Positions 25,331 to 33,235 are shown, counted from the first letter of the stretch. The stretch is DNA of 37,755 bases from Prevotella sp. CAG:891 (GCA_000437675.1 FR901776.1:1-37755), one strand, 5' to 3'. Notes: generated by a model not told the origin, from the letters alone. Numbers and translations: made by a program.

Positions 25331-26146
25331 ATGACACTCGATATTCTCATCTGTTCTTTGAACAAAGGTATAGTTCGCGTTCAGGACGTTCTTTTAGAAC
25401 CGCAAGAAGGGGTAAGATACATTGTGTCTTACCAATATACAGACGAGCGCTATTTAGATTTGATACCCAAATCGCTTAGCGAACGCCCCGACGTTTCGGT
25501 ATTTCGTTATAAGGGACAAGGTTTGTCAGCCAATCGTAATTTAGCGTTAGACAAGTCAACGGCTGATATCATTATGTATGCCGATGACGATGCACACATA
25601 TTACCCGACACCCCCCGCCTTGTCACCGAGCATTTCGAAAAAGACCCTTCACTCGATGTTGCTTTCTTTTGTGCAACAACCTATACGGGTAAACCACTCA
25701 AGAACTATCCTCAGGATGAATTTACCGTGCGCGTAATGCCTACACAATATACCATTTCAGCCCTTGAAATGGCCTGTCGTCGTAATAAGGTACAAGGTAA
25801 AATTCGTTTCGATGAGCGATTCGGTTTAGGAACCAAGTTCCTCACCTGTGGCGAAGAAGAAGTTTGGGTTGAAGACGCTATTCGCGCCAAGCTCAATATG
25901 CGCTATTTCCCCGAAAAGATTGTAGAAACCAGCACCATGCTCAAGAAATCTTTGGTGTATGTTGATGCAGGTGTACAGCGCAGTCGTGGAGCTATAGCCT
26001 ATTATATGTATGGCAACAAAGCTTGGTGGATTTGCCTCAAGTTTGCTATGGCAAGTACCAAGAAAGGTTACACCCATTTCTGGCCATTGATGCGTCATTT
26101 GGCAGAAGGTATTCGCTTCATGAAACGTACGAACCGAAATGAATAA
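25331..26146 (+). CDS. Family 2 glycosyltransferase
   Basis: The 271-aa product is a GT-A-fold transferase closely similar in layout to the one at 10059: LDILICSLNKGI, GQGLSANRN, YADDDA (DXD-type metal site, about residue 93), FDERFGLGTKF and CGEEEVW. A C-terminal basic and aromatic helix (AWWICLKFAMASTKKGY) may lie on the membrane. It follows the FemAB-like gene after 184 bases with no recognised promoter between, so the two may be linked. The sugar specificity is unknown. Confidence 0.88.
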   Translation: MTLDILICSLNKGIVRVQDVLLEPQEGVRYIVSYQYTDERYLDLIPKSLSERPDVSVFRYKGQGLSANRNLALDKSTADIIMYADDDAHILPDTPRLVTEHFEKDPSLDVAFFCATTYTGKPLKNYPQDEFTVRVMPTQYTISALEMACRRNKVQGKIRFDERFGLGTKFLTCGEEEVWVEDAIRAKLNMRYFPEKIVETSTMLKKSLVYVDAGVQRSRGAIAYYMYGNKAWWICLKFAMASTKKGYTHFWPLMRHLAEGIRFMKRTNRNE

Positions 26147-26217
26147 AAGTTCTGCTATATAGCATACAAAACTTCGATTTTTTCGCGTTAAAATAGTGCT
26201 ATATCAAAAATTATTTG

Positions 26218-26225
26218 TATTTTTG
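26218..26225 (+). promoter_or_regulatory. -7 element of tRNA-Pro
   Basis: TATTTTTG matches TAnnTTTG, 33 bases upstream of the mature tRNA 5' end. No convincing -33 box is seen. Confidence 0.45.
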
Positions 26226-26258
26226 CACCGCATTAACGGAAAAACCTCCGTTATTGCA

Positions 26259-26333
26259 CGGGGCGTAGCGCAGTCCGGTTAGCGCACCTGCTTTGGGAGC
26301 AGGGGGTCGTGGGTTCGAATCCCGTCGCCCCGA
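26259..26333 (+). tRNA. tRNA-Pro (anticodon TGG)
   Basis: A full cloverleaf is seen: 7-bp acceptor stem CGGGGCG/CGCCCCG, D arm, 5-bp anticodon stem CCTGC/GCAGG around loop TTTGGGA with anticodon TGG at 26294-26296, and T arm with GGGTTCGAATCCC. The 3' CCA is not encoded. C1-G72 is the expected proline identity pair. Confidence 0.97.
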
Positions 26334-26340
26334 CAATAGG

Positions 26341-26611
26341 TAAAAGTAGATTTTTAGTTATTAAGACTGAAAGTCTACTTTTTTGTATTTCTCATTATTA
26401 TTCATAAATCGTAATAATAAAGCTGTTATTGAGAGCAACTGTTGTTGCATTTCCCCCTCACGAAATACATTGCTGCACCGGTTTCAGACAGGCCTACCTG
26501 TCTTACTTTCTGTTGTATCATTATGTCAAAGAACACTGAATAAAAATCATTAAGAATCGTAGTTTTTTCATCAGTCAAGCATTGTTCAACTCGAGGTAGA
26601 ACTGTTCGTTA
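26341..26611 (-). ncRNA. Putative small transcript from an orphan promoter
   Basis: A consensus promoter (26618-26649) points left into an otherwise empty region and the hairpin at 26342-26384 could end the transcript, giving about 270 nt. Inside are a hairpin AGACAGG/CCTGTCT (about 26486-26503), a 16-codon frame (26521-26571, MKKLRFLMIFIQ...) that looks like the start of a signal peptide, and a 31-codon frame further on. It could be a small RNA, a leader-peptide RNA, or the remains of a decayed secreted-protein gene. Inference from signals only. Confidence 0.25.
26342..26384 (+). terminator. Terminator after tRNA-Pro (probably bidirectional)
   Basis: Arms AAAAGTAGA (26342-26350) and TCTACTTTT (26374-26382) pair and are followed by a T-run on the plus strand. 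On the minus strand the same stem ends in TTTT, so it can also stop transcription arriving from the right. Confidence 0.75.
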
Positions 26612-26617
26612 ATGGTG

Positions 26618-26649
26618 CAAAGTTACAACACGAATGTCTTAAATCCAAA
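26618..26649 (-). promoter_or_regulatory. Orphan consensus promoter
   Basis: On the minus strand TTTG (26646-26649), exactly 20 bases, then TAACTTTG (26618-26625). Both boxes are perfect, making this the best promoter match in the window, yet no annotated gene lies downstream before tRNA-Pro on the other strand. Confidence 0.6.
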
Positions 26650-26775
26650 TTTTTTCGGCATTCAATCTCGCACCTCGATTTTTTCAGAAGCCGCCAAACG
26701 TGCTTCATGCCCTTTCTATACGGGCCTTTCAGCACATTTTTCATACGCAGAAAAAAGTGAAATAGGGATATATTC

Positions 26776-26801
26776 CCTTACAGCTGTACAGCTGAGTAAG
26801 G
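26776..26801. repeat. 26-bp near-perfect palindrome
   Basis: A perfect 14-bp palindrome CAGCTGTACAGCTG (26781-26794) is flanked by CCTTA and TAAGG, extending the symmetry with a 2-base offset. It could be an operator or a compact RNA hairpin. No adjacent gene explains it. Confidence 0.7.
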
Positions 26802-26937
26802 TGCACAGAAAGGCATTAAGTAGAAAGATTTTCAATGTTCGTTAGCGTCAGTATACTATCGGTTTTTCTATTTTACTATATGAGTTCATAAGTTTTATTT
26901 TTTATTCATCTATCACTAACAACCATAGCCCGCCCCT

Positions 26938-26983
26938 CAAAAAAATAGGAGATAGCCGAAAACAATTCCGGTTATCTCCTATT
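26938..26983 (-). terminator. Terminator of the thrS-infC-rpmI-rplT operon
   Basis: An 11-bp stem AATAGGAGATA (26944-26954) with TATCTCCTATT (26973-26983), extended by CCG/CGG, is followed on the minus strand by a T-run. It starts 23 bases past the rplT stop. Confidence 0.88.
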
Positions 26984-27005
26984 ATTATGTTGTGTAAGCT
27001 ATTAT

Positions 27006-27350
27006 TTACTTAGCCTTCTCAACGATGGCCTTGAAAGCCTGGGGATTGTTAACAGCGAGGTCAGCGAGGACTTTGCGGTTAATTTCGATACCAGCCTTGT
27101 GGAGGCCACCCATCAACTGAGAATATGAAAGACCTTCGAGGCGAGCAGCAGCGTTGATACGCTGAATCCACAGAGCGCGGAAGTTGCGCTTTTTGTTACG
27201 ACGGTCGCGGAATGCGTAAGTCAGACCTTTTTCCCAAGTATTTTTGGCAACGGTCCAAACGTTTTTGCGGGCACCGTAGTAACCGCGAGTAAGTTTGAGG
27301 ATTCTCTTACGCTTTGCTCTTGAAGCTACGTGATTTACTGATCTTGGCAT
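27006..27350 (-). CDS. rplT: 50S ribosomal protein L20
   Basis: L20 is a primary 23S rRNA binder needed for early large-subunit assembly. The 114-aa product has the canonical start MPRSVNHVASRAKRKRILKL, the basic N-terminal extension and the conserved globular part (RDRRNKKRNFRALWIQRINAA, GLSYSQLMGGL). It is the last gene of the operon, after rpmI. In other bacteria L20 autoregulates this operon through mRNA structure; the folded spacers here may serve the same end. Confidence 0.98.
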   Translation of the reverse strand: MPRSVNHVASRAKRKRILKLTRGYYGARKNVWTVAKNTWEKGLTYAFRDRRNKKRNFRALWIQRINAAARLEGLSYSQLMGGLHKAGIEINRKVLADLAVNNPQAFKAIVEKAK

Positions 27351-27474
27351 TTTGTTGTTACATTTTGGAAGTTAGCGCCGCCTTCATTATTTTGAGACGA
27401 TCTTGTTGGCTAAACATCCGGTTAGACTTTTTGTGTGAGATGAAAAGTATTGTCTCGTTCTTACTTACAGAAGA

Positions 27475-27672
27475 TTAACGGAGGCAAAGGAGTTCGCGAA
27501 TCTGACGTACGTTCGTGCTGTCAACGATAGCAACGTGGTCGAGGTTACGCTTTTGCTTCTTGGTCTTCTTCGTCAGAATGTGACTGTGGTAAGCGTGACG
27601 TCTTTTGATCTTACCTGTTCCGGTGAGTGCGAAACGCTTCTTAGCACCAGAATTAGTCTTTACTTTTGGCAT
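27475..27672 (-). CDS. rpmI: 50S ribosomal protein L35
   Basis: The 65-aa basic product begins MPKVKTNSGAKKRFALTGTG, the hallmark of L35, and contains the KRRHAYHSHILTKKTKKQKR stretch. It sits between infC and rplT, the universal order. A 112-base spacer with three hairpins separates it from infC, and a 124-base spacer from rplT. Confidence 0.97.
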   Translation of the reverse strand: MPKVKTNSGAKKRFALTGTGKIKRRHAYHSHILTKKTKKQKRNLDHVAIVDSTNVRQIRELLCLR

Positions 27673-27710
27673 TTTCTTTGTTAGTTTAATTGATTAATAT
27701 ATAACTGCGG

Positions 27711-27781
27711 CTACGTGAGATACCGAACGTAGCGCGCGAGCCTTCAGTAATATTGAAGAGTCAGACAGTTATGAATGTCTG
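27711..27781 (-). promoter_or_regulatory. Folded RNA leader of rpmI (three hairpins)
   Basis: Three consecutive stems fill the infC-rpmI spacer: CAGAC/GTCTG (27762-27766 with 27777-27781), CTTCA/TGAAG (27742-27746 with 27754-27758) and CTACGT/ACGTAG (27711-27716 with 27727-27732). The last ends about 38 bases before the rpmI start. A role in L20 autoregulation is inferred from the operon's behaviour elsewhere. Confidence 0.45.
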
Positions 27782-27784
27782 GTT

Positions 27785-28456
27785 TTAGAAATCTTCTCCT
27801 TCCACTTTGGGACCGAGATATTCCTTTTTAGCTTTCACCTGTGGAGCCTTTTTAACCTTGGTTTTTTCCTCGGCTACTTCGTTGGTTTCGCTGGGTTCAG
27901 CCTTTTTGGGTGCTGCCACTTTTTTAGGAGCGATGAACAAAATCATGCGCTTACCTTCAAGCACAGGCATCTGTTCCACTTTACCATACTCTTCCAAGTC
28001 ATTGGCAAAACGGAGAAGCAGTACTTCGCCCTGTTCTTTAAACAGGATAGAACGGCCGCGGAAGAACACATAAGCCTTCACTTTATCGCCTTCAGAAAGG
28101 AATTCTTTGGCGTGTTTCAACTTAAAGTTGTAGTCGTGTTCGTCAGTTTGCGGTCCGAATCGAATTTCTTTCACTTCGATTTTAACCTGCTTAGCTTTCA
28201 ATTCCTTTTGACGTTTCTTTTGTTGGTAAAGGAATTTTGAGTAGTTGATAAGTCGGCAGACAGGAGGAACTGCGTTGGGTGAAATTTCCACCAAGTCCAC
28301 ACCCTTTTGTTGTGCGAGCTGAATGGCTTCGCGGGTGGGCAGTACTTCTGATTCTACGTCATCTCCTACGATGCGAACTTCACGACAGCGAATTTGTTCA
28401 TTGATGCGATGCTGTTGCTTATTTTGGTCGCGACGTGGTTTCTGCGGTGCTGGCAT
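27785..28456 (-). CDS. infC: Translation initiation factor IF-3
   Basis: IF-3 binds the 30S subunit, prevents premature joining and checks start-codon pairing. The 223-aa product has the N-domain (HRINEQIRCREVRIVGDD, AQQKGVDLVEISPNAVPPVCRLINYSKF), the lysine-rich linker and the C-domain (EIRFGPQTDEHDYNFKLKHAKEFL). A charged Glu/Lys tail of about 50 residues extends beyond the usual end, as in other Bacteroidetes. It starts with ATG, not the rare AUU used by E. coli infC, so start-codon autoregulation of that type is not expected. Confidence 0.97.
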   Translation of the reverse strand: MPAPQKPRRDQNKQQHRINEQIRCREVRIVGDDVESEVLPTREAIQLAQQKGVDLVEISPNAVPPVCRLINYSKFLYQQKKRQKELKAKQVKIEVKEIRFGPQTDEHDYNFKLKHAKEFLSEGDKVKAYVFFRGRSILFKEQGEVLLLRFANDLEEYGKVEQMPVLEGKRMILFIAPKKVAAPKKAEPSETNEVAEEKTKVKKAPQVKAKKEYLGPKVEGEDF

Positions 28457-28483
28457 TAATTTATTATTAGGTTTTAAGTTACA

Positions 28484-28534
28484 GATTGAGAGTGGAATCG
28501 GTCTGGAAAACAGTCCGTTATTCCATTCTCAATC
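28484..28534 (-). promoter_or_regulatory. 51-nt hairpin between thrS and infC
   Basis: Arms at 28484-28498 and 28520-28534 pair over 15 positions (14 Watson-Crick plus one wobble), enclosing a second stem CGG.CTG/CAG.CCG with a small loop. The hairpin ends 27 bases before the infC ATG. No U-tract follows, so it is more likely a processing or regulatory site than a terminator. Confidence 0.6.
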
Positions 28535-28572
28535 AGTTGAATACCGTATTTGCGGCTAATTCGGCTGCAAAG

Positions 28573-30516
28573 TTAGTAATTTTTTGTCATTTCAGCCACT
28601 TCATCATTGATTTTCTTTGCAAAATCATTGATTGTGAAGCTTCCTTGGTCGCCTTCGCCTTGTTTTCTGACGCTTACAGTGCTTTCGTTAGCCTCTTTTT
28701 CGCCAACGATGAGCAGGTAAGGCACGTGCTTCATTTCATTATCGCGAATTTTGCGGCCAATTTTTTCAGATCGGTCATCAACGTATGCACGCACATCCAT
28801 TTCGTCGAGTTGCTTGCAAACCTGCTGAGCGTAGTCGTTGAATTTGTCCGAGATAGGCAGGATAGCCACTTGGTCGGGCGTGAGCCACAAGGGGAAGTGA
28901 CCTGCAGTATGCTCGATGAGCACTGCAACGAATCGTTCCATCGAACCGAAGGGTGCGCGGTGAATCATTACAGGGCGGTGCTTCTGGTTGTCAGAACCCG
29001 TGTATTCCAACTGGAAGCGTTCGGGCAAGTTGTAGTCAACCTGAATTGTACCCAGCTGCCAGCGGCGGCCTAAGGCATCCTTCACCATGAAGTCGAGTTT
29101 CGGACCATAGAACGCTGCTTCACCATATTCAATGCGTGCGGGCAGACCTTTCTCCTTGCAAGCCTCGATGATAGATTGTTCTGCGCGTTCCCAATTCTCT
29201 TCAGAACCGATATACTTCTCGCGGTTCACTTTGTCGCGCAATGAAATTTGTGCTTCGAACTTGTCGAACTTCAAGGCACGGAAGATAATCATGATGATGT
29301 CCATTACGCGGAGGAACTCGTCCTTCACCTGCTCGGGCGTACAGAAGATGTGAGCGTCGTCCTGGGTAAATCCGCGTACACGCGTCAAACCATGGAGCTC
29401 ACCGCTCTGTTCGTAACGGTAAACCGTACCGAATTCAGCGAGGCGCAAGGGCAGATCCTTGTAAGAGCGAGGTTTCCATGCGAAGATGGCACAGTGGTGC
29501 GGGCAGTTCATGGGTTTGAGCATGTACTCTTCGCCCTCTTCGGGAGTATGTATGGGCTGGAACGAGTCCTTACCATATTTAGCATAGTGACCGGAAGTAA
29601 CATACAGGTTCTTCGAGCCGATGTGCGGCGTCATAACCTGCTGGTATCCGTAGCGCTTTTGAATTTTCTTCAGGAAGTCCTCCAGTCTCAGACGCAGAGC
29701 CGTACCTTTAGGCAACCACATGGGAAGACCTTTACCCACGAGGTCCGAGAACATAAAGAGTTCCATTTCCTTACCGATTTTGCGGTGGTCGCGGCGTTTA
29801 GCCTCTTCGAGCAACTGCAAATATTCGTCGAGCATTTTCTTTTTCGGGAACGACACACCGTAAACGCGCGTCATCTGCGGACGTTTTTCATCGCCACGCC
29901 AGTAAGCCGAGCTCACAGCCATCACCTTTACAGCCTTAATCGGAGCCGTTGTCATCAAGTGCGGGCCACGGCAAAGGTCAGTATAGGCACCCTGTGTATA
30001 GGTAGTAATGTGTCCGTCTTCGAGTTCTTCGATCAGCTCATTCTTGTAAGTCTGTCCGCGGTCACCAAAGAATTTCAGTGCATCCTCTTTAGTAATGTCC
30101 TGACGTACGAGAGCCTCTTTGCGCTGAACGAGTTCCTGCATTTTCTTTTCGATTTTGACAAAATCGCTTTCGCTAATCGAAACACCCTGCGGGGGCATCA
30201 CGTCATAGTAGAAGCCATTTTCGATAGCCGGACCGATACCGAACTGCGTGCCGGGCCACAACTCCTGCATGGCTTCAGCCATCAAGTGAGCAGAAGTGTG
30301 CCAAAAGGCATGCTTACCCTGTTCATCGTCCCATTTGTAAAGGTTGATGCTGGCATCGCTGGTGATGGGTCGGTTAAGTTCTATCGTTTCACCATTCACA
30401 CCGCAGGCCAGAACATCCTGAGCCAAGCGCTGAGAAATGCTTTCTGCTATTTGGAGGCCCGTTACGCCACTTTCGTATTCACGAACGGAACCATCCGGGA
30501 AGGTTATTTTTATCAT
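28573..30516 (-). CDS. thrS: Threonyl-tRNA synthetase
   Basis: ThrRS charges tRNA-Thr and edits mischarged serine. The 647-aa product has all domains: TGS (residues 1-60), editing domain (HTSAHLMAEAMQELW with the downstream YTDLCRGPH), class II catalytic core with zinc ligands (MNCPHHC), motif 2 (GTVYRYEQSGELHGLTRVRGFTQDD region) and motif 3 (HRAPFGSMERFVAVLIEH), and the anticodon-binding domain. It heads the operon thrS-infC-rpmI-rplT. A promoter element lies 33 bases upstream; no room exists for a T-box leader. Confidence 0.98.
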   Translation of the reverse strand: MIKITFPDGSVREYESGVTGLQIAESISQRLAQDVLACGVNGETIELNRPITSDASINLYKWDDEQGKHAFWHTSAHLMAEAMQELWPGTQFGIGPAIENGFYYDVMPPQGVSISESDFVKIEKKMQELVQRKEALVRQDITKEDALKFFGDRGQTYKNELIEELEDGHITTYTQGAYTDLCRGPHLMTTAPIKAVKVMAVSSAYWRGDEKRPQMTRVYGVSFPKKKMLDEYLQLLEEAKRRDHRKIGKEMELFMFSDLVGKGLPMWLPKGTALRLRLEDFLKKIQKRYGYQQVMTPHIGSKNLYVTSGHYAKYGKDSFQPIHTPEEGEEYMLKPMNCPHHCAIFAWKPRSYKDLPLRLAEFGTVYRYEQSGELHGLTRVRGFTQDDAHIFCTPEQVKDEFLRVMDIIMIIFRALKFDKFEAQISLRDKVNREKYIGSEENWERAEQSIIEACKEKGLPARIEYGEAAFYGPKLDFMVKDALGRRWQLGTIQVDYNLPERFQLEYTGSDNQKHRPVMIHRAPFGSMERFVAVLIEHTAGHFPLWLTPDQVAILPISDKFNDYAQQVCKQLDEMDVRAYVDDRSEKIGRKIRDNEMKHVPYLLIVGEKEANESTVSVRKQGEGDQGSFTINDFAKKINDEVAEMTKNY

Positions 30517-30548
30517 TTCTATTTTGTTTTTGATATATTATATGCCGA

Positions 30549-30556
30549 CAAAGGTA
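30549..30556 (-). promoter_or_regulatory. -7 element of the thrS operon
   Basis: TACCTTTG on the minus strand matches TAnnTTTG, 33 bases upstream of the thrS ATG. The upstream -33 region is T-rich but not a clear TTTG. Confidence 0.55.
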
Positions 30557-30648
30557 ACTATTTTTTTTAAAGTAAAAGTTGAATTCGTAAATTAAGTCAG
30601 CCTTTTATTTCACTTTTTTTGAGAAGTGTACGAAGATTCAATAAATAC

Positions 30649-31827
30649 TTATTCCACTTCAAGTACCAATCCCTTGAGGTATTCGCCTTCGGGGTGATAA
30701 ATATTGATGGGGTGGTCGGCAGGTTGATGCAGTTGGTGTAAAATTCTGACGTGGCGGCCGCTTTGTGCAGCAGCAGTAAACACTGCCAGACGGAATTGAT
30801 CTTTGTTCACCGCTTGTGAGCAGCTGAATGTAAATACGATACCGCCCTTGCGTATTTTTTTGAAAGCAATGGCATTGAGTCGGGTGTATCCCTTGAGAGC
30901 ATTGCGCAGGGCATCCTTGTGTTTGGCAAATGCCGGAGGGTCGAGTACGATGAGGTCGTAGTTCGAACCGGCTTGTTCCAAGAACTTGAAAGCATCTTCG
31001 GCAAAAGCTTCGTGGCGTGAGTCGTTCGGAAAGTTCAGTTCCGCATTGGCTCTTGTCAGGTCAATAGCTTTCGATGACGAGTCGACCGAATGAACCAACT
31101 TTGCATTTCCACGCAGCGCATAGACGCTGAAGCCACCGGTATAGCAGAACATATTCAGCACATTTCGTCCTTTGGCGTAATGTTCAAGCAGCGAGCGGTT
31201 TTCGCGTTGGTCAACAAAGAAACCGGTTTTTTGTCCGCGGAGCCAGTCAATATGGAATTTTAGTCCGTTTTCCAATGCGATGTTACCATCGTCGTGTCCT
31301 CTCAGAAAACCGTTTTCCTGATGTAAGTCAGCTTTAAACGGAAGCGTGGTTTCCGACTTGTAGTACACATTTTCAATCAGTCCGTTCGACGCAGCGATGA
31401 GCGCATCGGCAATCGTTTCGCGACACACGTGCATACCCACCGAGTGAGCCTGCATTACAGCCGTTTTGCCGTAAACATCGATAACCAGTCCCGGCAGACG
31501 GTCTCCCTCGCCGTGTACCAGACGGTAAATCGTATTGTCCTCACGGCCTGTGAGCTGCAATGCGCTACGCAGTGAAAAAGCTTCGCTCAGGCGTTGCTGC
31601 CAGAACGCATCGTTGATTTCTTCGTTTTCGAATGTGAGCATACGCACAGCGATTGAGCCAATCTGGTAATGTCCATAGCCCATTATTTCGCCATCGTTCG
31701 AAATCACGCGTACAGTTTCGCCTTCTTTCAGTTTGCCATCGCTGCTGGCAATGGCACCCGAGAATACCCAAGGGTGAAAGCGCCTGAGGCTTTCGGCTTT
31801 GCCTCTGCGCAGGTAGATGTTTCTCAT
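30649..31827 (-). CDS. Class I SAM-dependent rRNA methyltransferase (RlmI-like)
   Basis: The enzyme is predicted to methylate a cytosine of 23S rRNA, as RlmI does at C1962. I start it at the ATG at 31827 (MRNIYLRRGKAESLRRFHPWVFSG), giving 392 aa; the open frame continues upstream to a TTG at 31863. Residues 1-75 form a PUA domain. The Rossmann core shows NMFCYTGGFSVYA, the acidic VDSSSKAI strand, LDPPAF (motif IV) and the FSCSQAV cysteine segment. The length fits the family. It is the last of three minus-strand genes with the exonuclease and DUF5063 genes. Confidence 0.92.
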   Translation of the reverse strand: MRNIYLRRGKAESLRRFHPWVFSGAIASSDGKLKEGETVRVISNDGEIMGYGHYQIGSIAVRMLTFENEEINDAFWQQRLSEAFSLRSALQLTGREDNTIYRLVHGEGDRLPGLVIDVYGKTAVMQAHSVGMHVCRETIADALIAASNGLIENVYYKSETTLPFKADLHQENGFLRGHDDGNIALENGLKFHIDWLRGQKTGFFVDQRENRSLLEHYAKGRNVLNMFCYTGGFSVYALRGNAKLVHSVDSSSKAIDLTRANAELNFPNDSRHEAFAEDAFKFLEQAGSNYDLIVLDPPAFAKHKDALRNALKGYTRLNAIAFKKIRKGGIVFTFSCSQAVNKDQFRLAVFTAAAQSGRHVRILHQLHQPADHPINIYHPEGEYLKGLVLEVE

Positions 31828-31981
31828 TCTTTGTTTTGAATAAAAACCTGTTTGCAGACTCAAACAAGTTCTATGTCGATGTTGTAAAATTACTTATCTC
31901 GTTTATGCGGTCGGCTGCAAGATTGGTTTGAGTGTGGTTTCTGCACAAATCCTGATAGGCAGATTTATGCCAGTCGGGTGC

Positions 31982-32590
31982 CTAAACCAATTCGTATGCT
32001 TTATTTTCCTTCAAGTTTTTCAGTTCTTGGTAAAGCTGAATGCAGGTTACGGCATCGGTGGCAGCATACACCTTTTGTGATTCGCTGAGCACATCAGCTT
32101 CCCAGTTCGAGAGTCGCGCATTTTTTGAAATACGCTTATGGAAAATGTTGGCATAAAGTTTTTGCAGACTCATATCTTCGATGCCCAATTCTTTGGCAAA
32201 ATCTTGCAGTTCAATGTATCCGGCCGGAACGAACGATTCGTTGCGTCGGCGCAACATCAGGAAATCATCGTGCAATGAAAGTCCTACTTTCAAGATGGAA
32301 GGGTCGGACAGCAGTTCAACTAAGCAGGGCGAGAAGCCGAATTCATTGAGTCTGAATAAAAAGCAGAGGTCTTCGCCGGCTATTTGCAGCAGTGCCACTT
32401 TGTAACTTTTTCCTTTTTGGAAAGCCGGACGTGTTTCGGTGTCAATGCCTAAAACAGGGTAGTGTCGCAATGCCTCAACAGCCCGTATTGCTTCGCTTTC
32501 ACTTTGTATCACGATGATTCTGCCATCGAATGCAAATCGCGGCAATTCGGGTATGAATGACTTGTCTGTTTTTTTAAATATCTGTCGCAT
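31982..32590 (-). CDS. DEDDy 3'-5' exonuclease domain protein
   Basis: This is a stand-alone RNase D / DNA polymerase I-type exonuclease domain. I choose the ATG at 32590 (MRQIFKKTDKSFIPELP), giving 202 aa, because the upstream 20 residues are not family-like. All catalytic residues are present: D50 and E52 (LGIDTETRP), D108 (LSLHDDF), Y175 and D179 (YAATDA). No HRDC or polymerase domain follows. RNA versus DNA specificity cannot be read from sequence. It lies between DUF5063 and the RlmI-like gene, a grouping I recall in Bacteroides, which suggests an RNA-related job. Confidence 0.9.
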   Translation of the reverse strand: MRQIFKKTDKSFIPELPRFAFDGRIIVIQSESEAIRAVEALRHYPVLGIDTETRPAFQKGKSYKVALLQIAGEDLCFLFRLNEFGFSPCLVELLSDPSILKVGLSLHDDFLMLRRRNESFVPAGYIELQDFAKELGIEDMSLQKLYANIFHKRISKNARLSNWEADVLSESQKVYAATDAVTCIQLYQELKNLKENKAYELV

Positions 32591-32695
32591 AGCTATATTC
32601 GTGCAGGCCGTATGTTGGTGCATATTGGCTTGAAGTTCGGAGTTTAGCATTGTGGATAGGTCGTTGAACTTTTGTGAAACGGCCTAAGTTAGTTT

Positions 32696-33208
32696 TCAGT
32701 TTTTACAGTCTATGTCGTGTAAGGCGCGTAAGGCATTTAGGAGTTTTTGTCCCCATTGAATGTGAAATTCGTCGATGGTTTCGAACAAGGCTACCTCCAT
32801 GGCATCCTCGTAACCTTCGCGAAAAGCCTCTACGAGTTCGCGTAATTGCTGATAAATGTCGGCCAGGTTTTCACTGATTGTACACAGCACCGGATGTTCC
32901 GAGTATTTGAAGTCTTCAACAAACACATCCAGAAAATCATCGTTACTGCCCAATATGGCAGCCACTTGCGAACGGATGTAATTGTAATCCTCTTCGGTGA
33001 CACGTTTTTCGTTCCATCCGGCCGTTTCGGGCACTTCTTCCAAAAGCGTAGCTTTAAGATATATCATCGGAAGCAGCCCACGCATTACTCGACAAAAGTC
33101 GTTTGTTTCGGTTTGGCTGCATTGCTCTACGTATTTGCAGTATTCCGTAGCCACGGTAACAAAGTCAAGTACCGGTTGCGAATATAGAAATTTTTCTTCG
33201 TTTTGCAT
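32696..33208 (-). CDS. DUF5063 domain protein
   Basis: I start this at the ATG at 33208 (MQNEEKFLYSQPVLDFVTVA), giving 170 aa; the longer frame to 33355 has an unconserved Cys-rich extension. The product is an acidic, all-helical protein with the DUF5063 pattern (VATEYCKYVE, MRGLLPMIYLKATLLEEVP, DDFLDVFVEDFKYSEHP, LADIYQQLRELVEAFREGYEDAM, HWGQKLLNALRALH-like end). No enzyme motif is visible. It begins the minus-strand set with the exonuclease and methyltransferase genes. Function unknown. Confidence 0.85.
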   Translation of the reverse strand: MQNEEKFLYSQPVLDFVTVATEYCKYVEQCSQTETNDFCRVMRGLLPMIYLKATLLEEVPETAGWNEKRVTEEDYNYIRSQVAAILGSNDDFLDVFVEDFKYSEHPVLCTISENLADIYQQLRELVEAFREGYEDAMEVALFETIDEFHIQWGQKLLNALRALHDIDCKN

Positions 33209-33235
33209 ATTAACTGCGAATTTACTACTTACCGA

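Larger units (their letters stand above)
26385..27005. other. Gene-poor stretch between tRNA-Pro and rplT
   Basis: About 620 bases have no recognised gene. It contains the orphan promoter and putative transcript, a long palindrome (26776-26801) and the terminator of the thrS-rplT operon (26938-26983). The 77-codon plus-strand frame at 26612-26845 has no family resemblance and begins inside the opposing promoter. Confidence 0.6.

Noticed and set aside
26612..26845. 77-codon plus-strand frame
   Set aside because: It begins inside the opposing consensus promoter, includes the palindrome and has no family resemblance.
29248..30570. 440-codon plus-strand frame opposite thrS
   Set aside because: It lies entirely antisense to an unmistakable threonyl-tRNA synthetase and has no domain; a codon-bias shadow.
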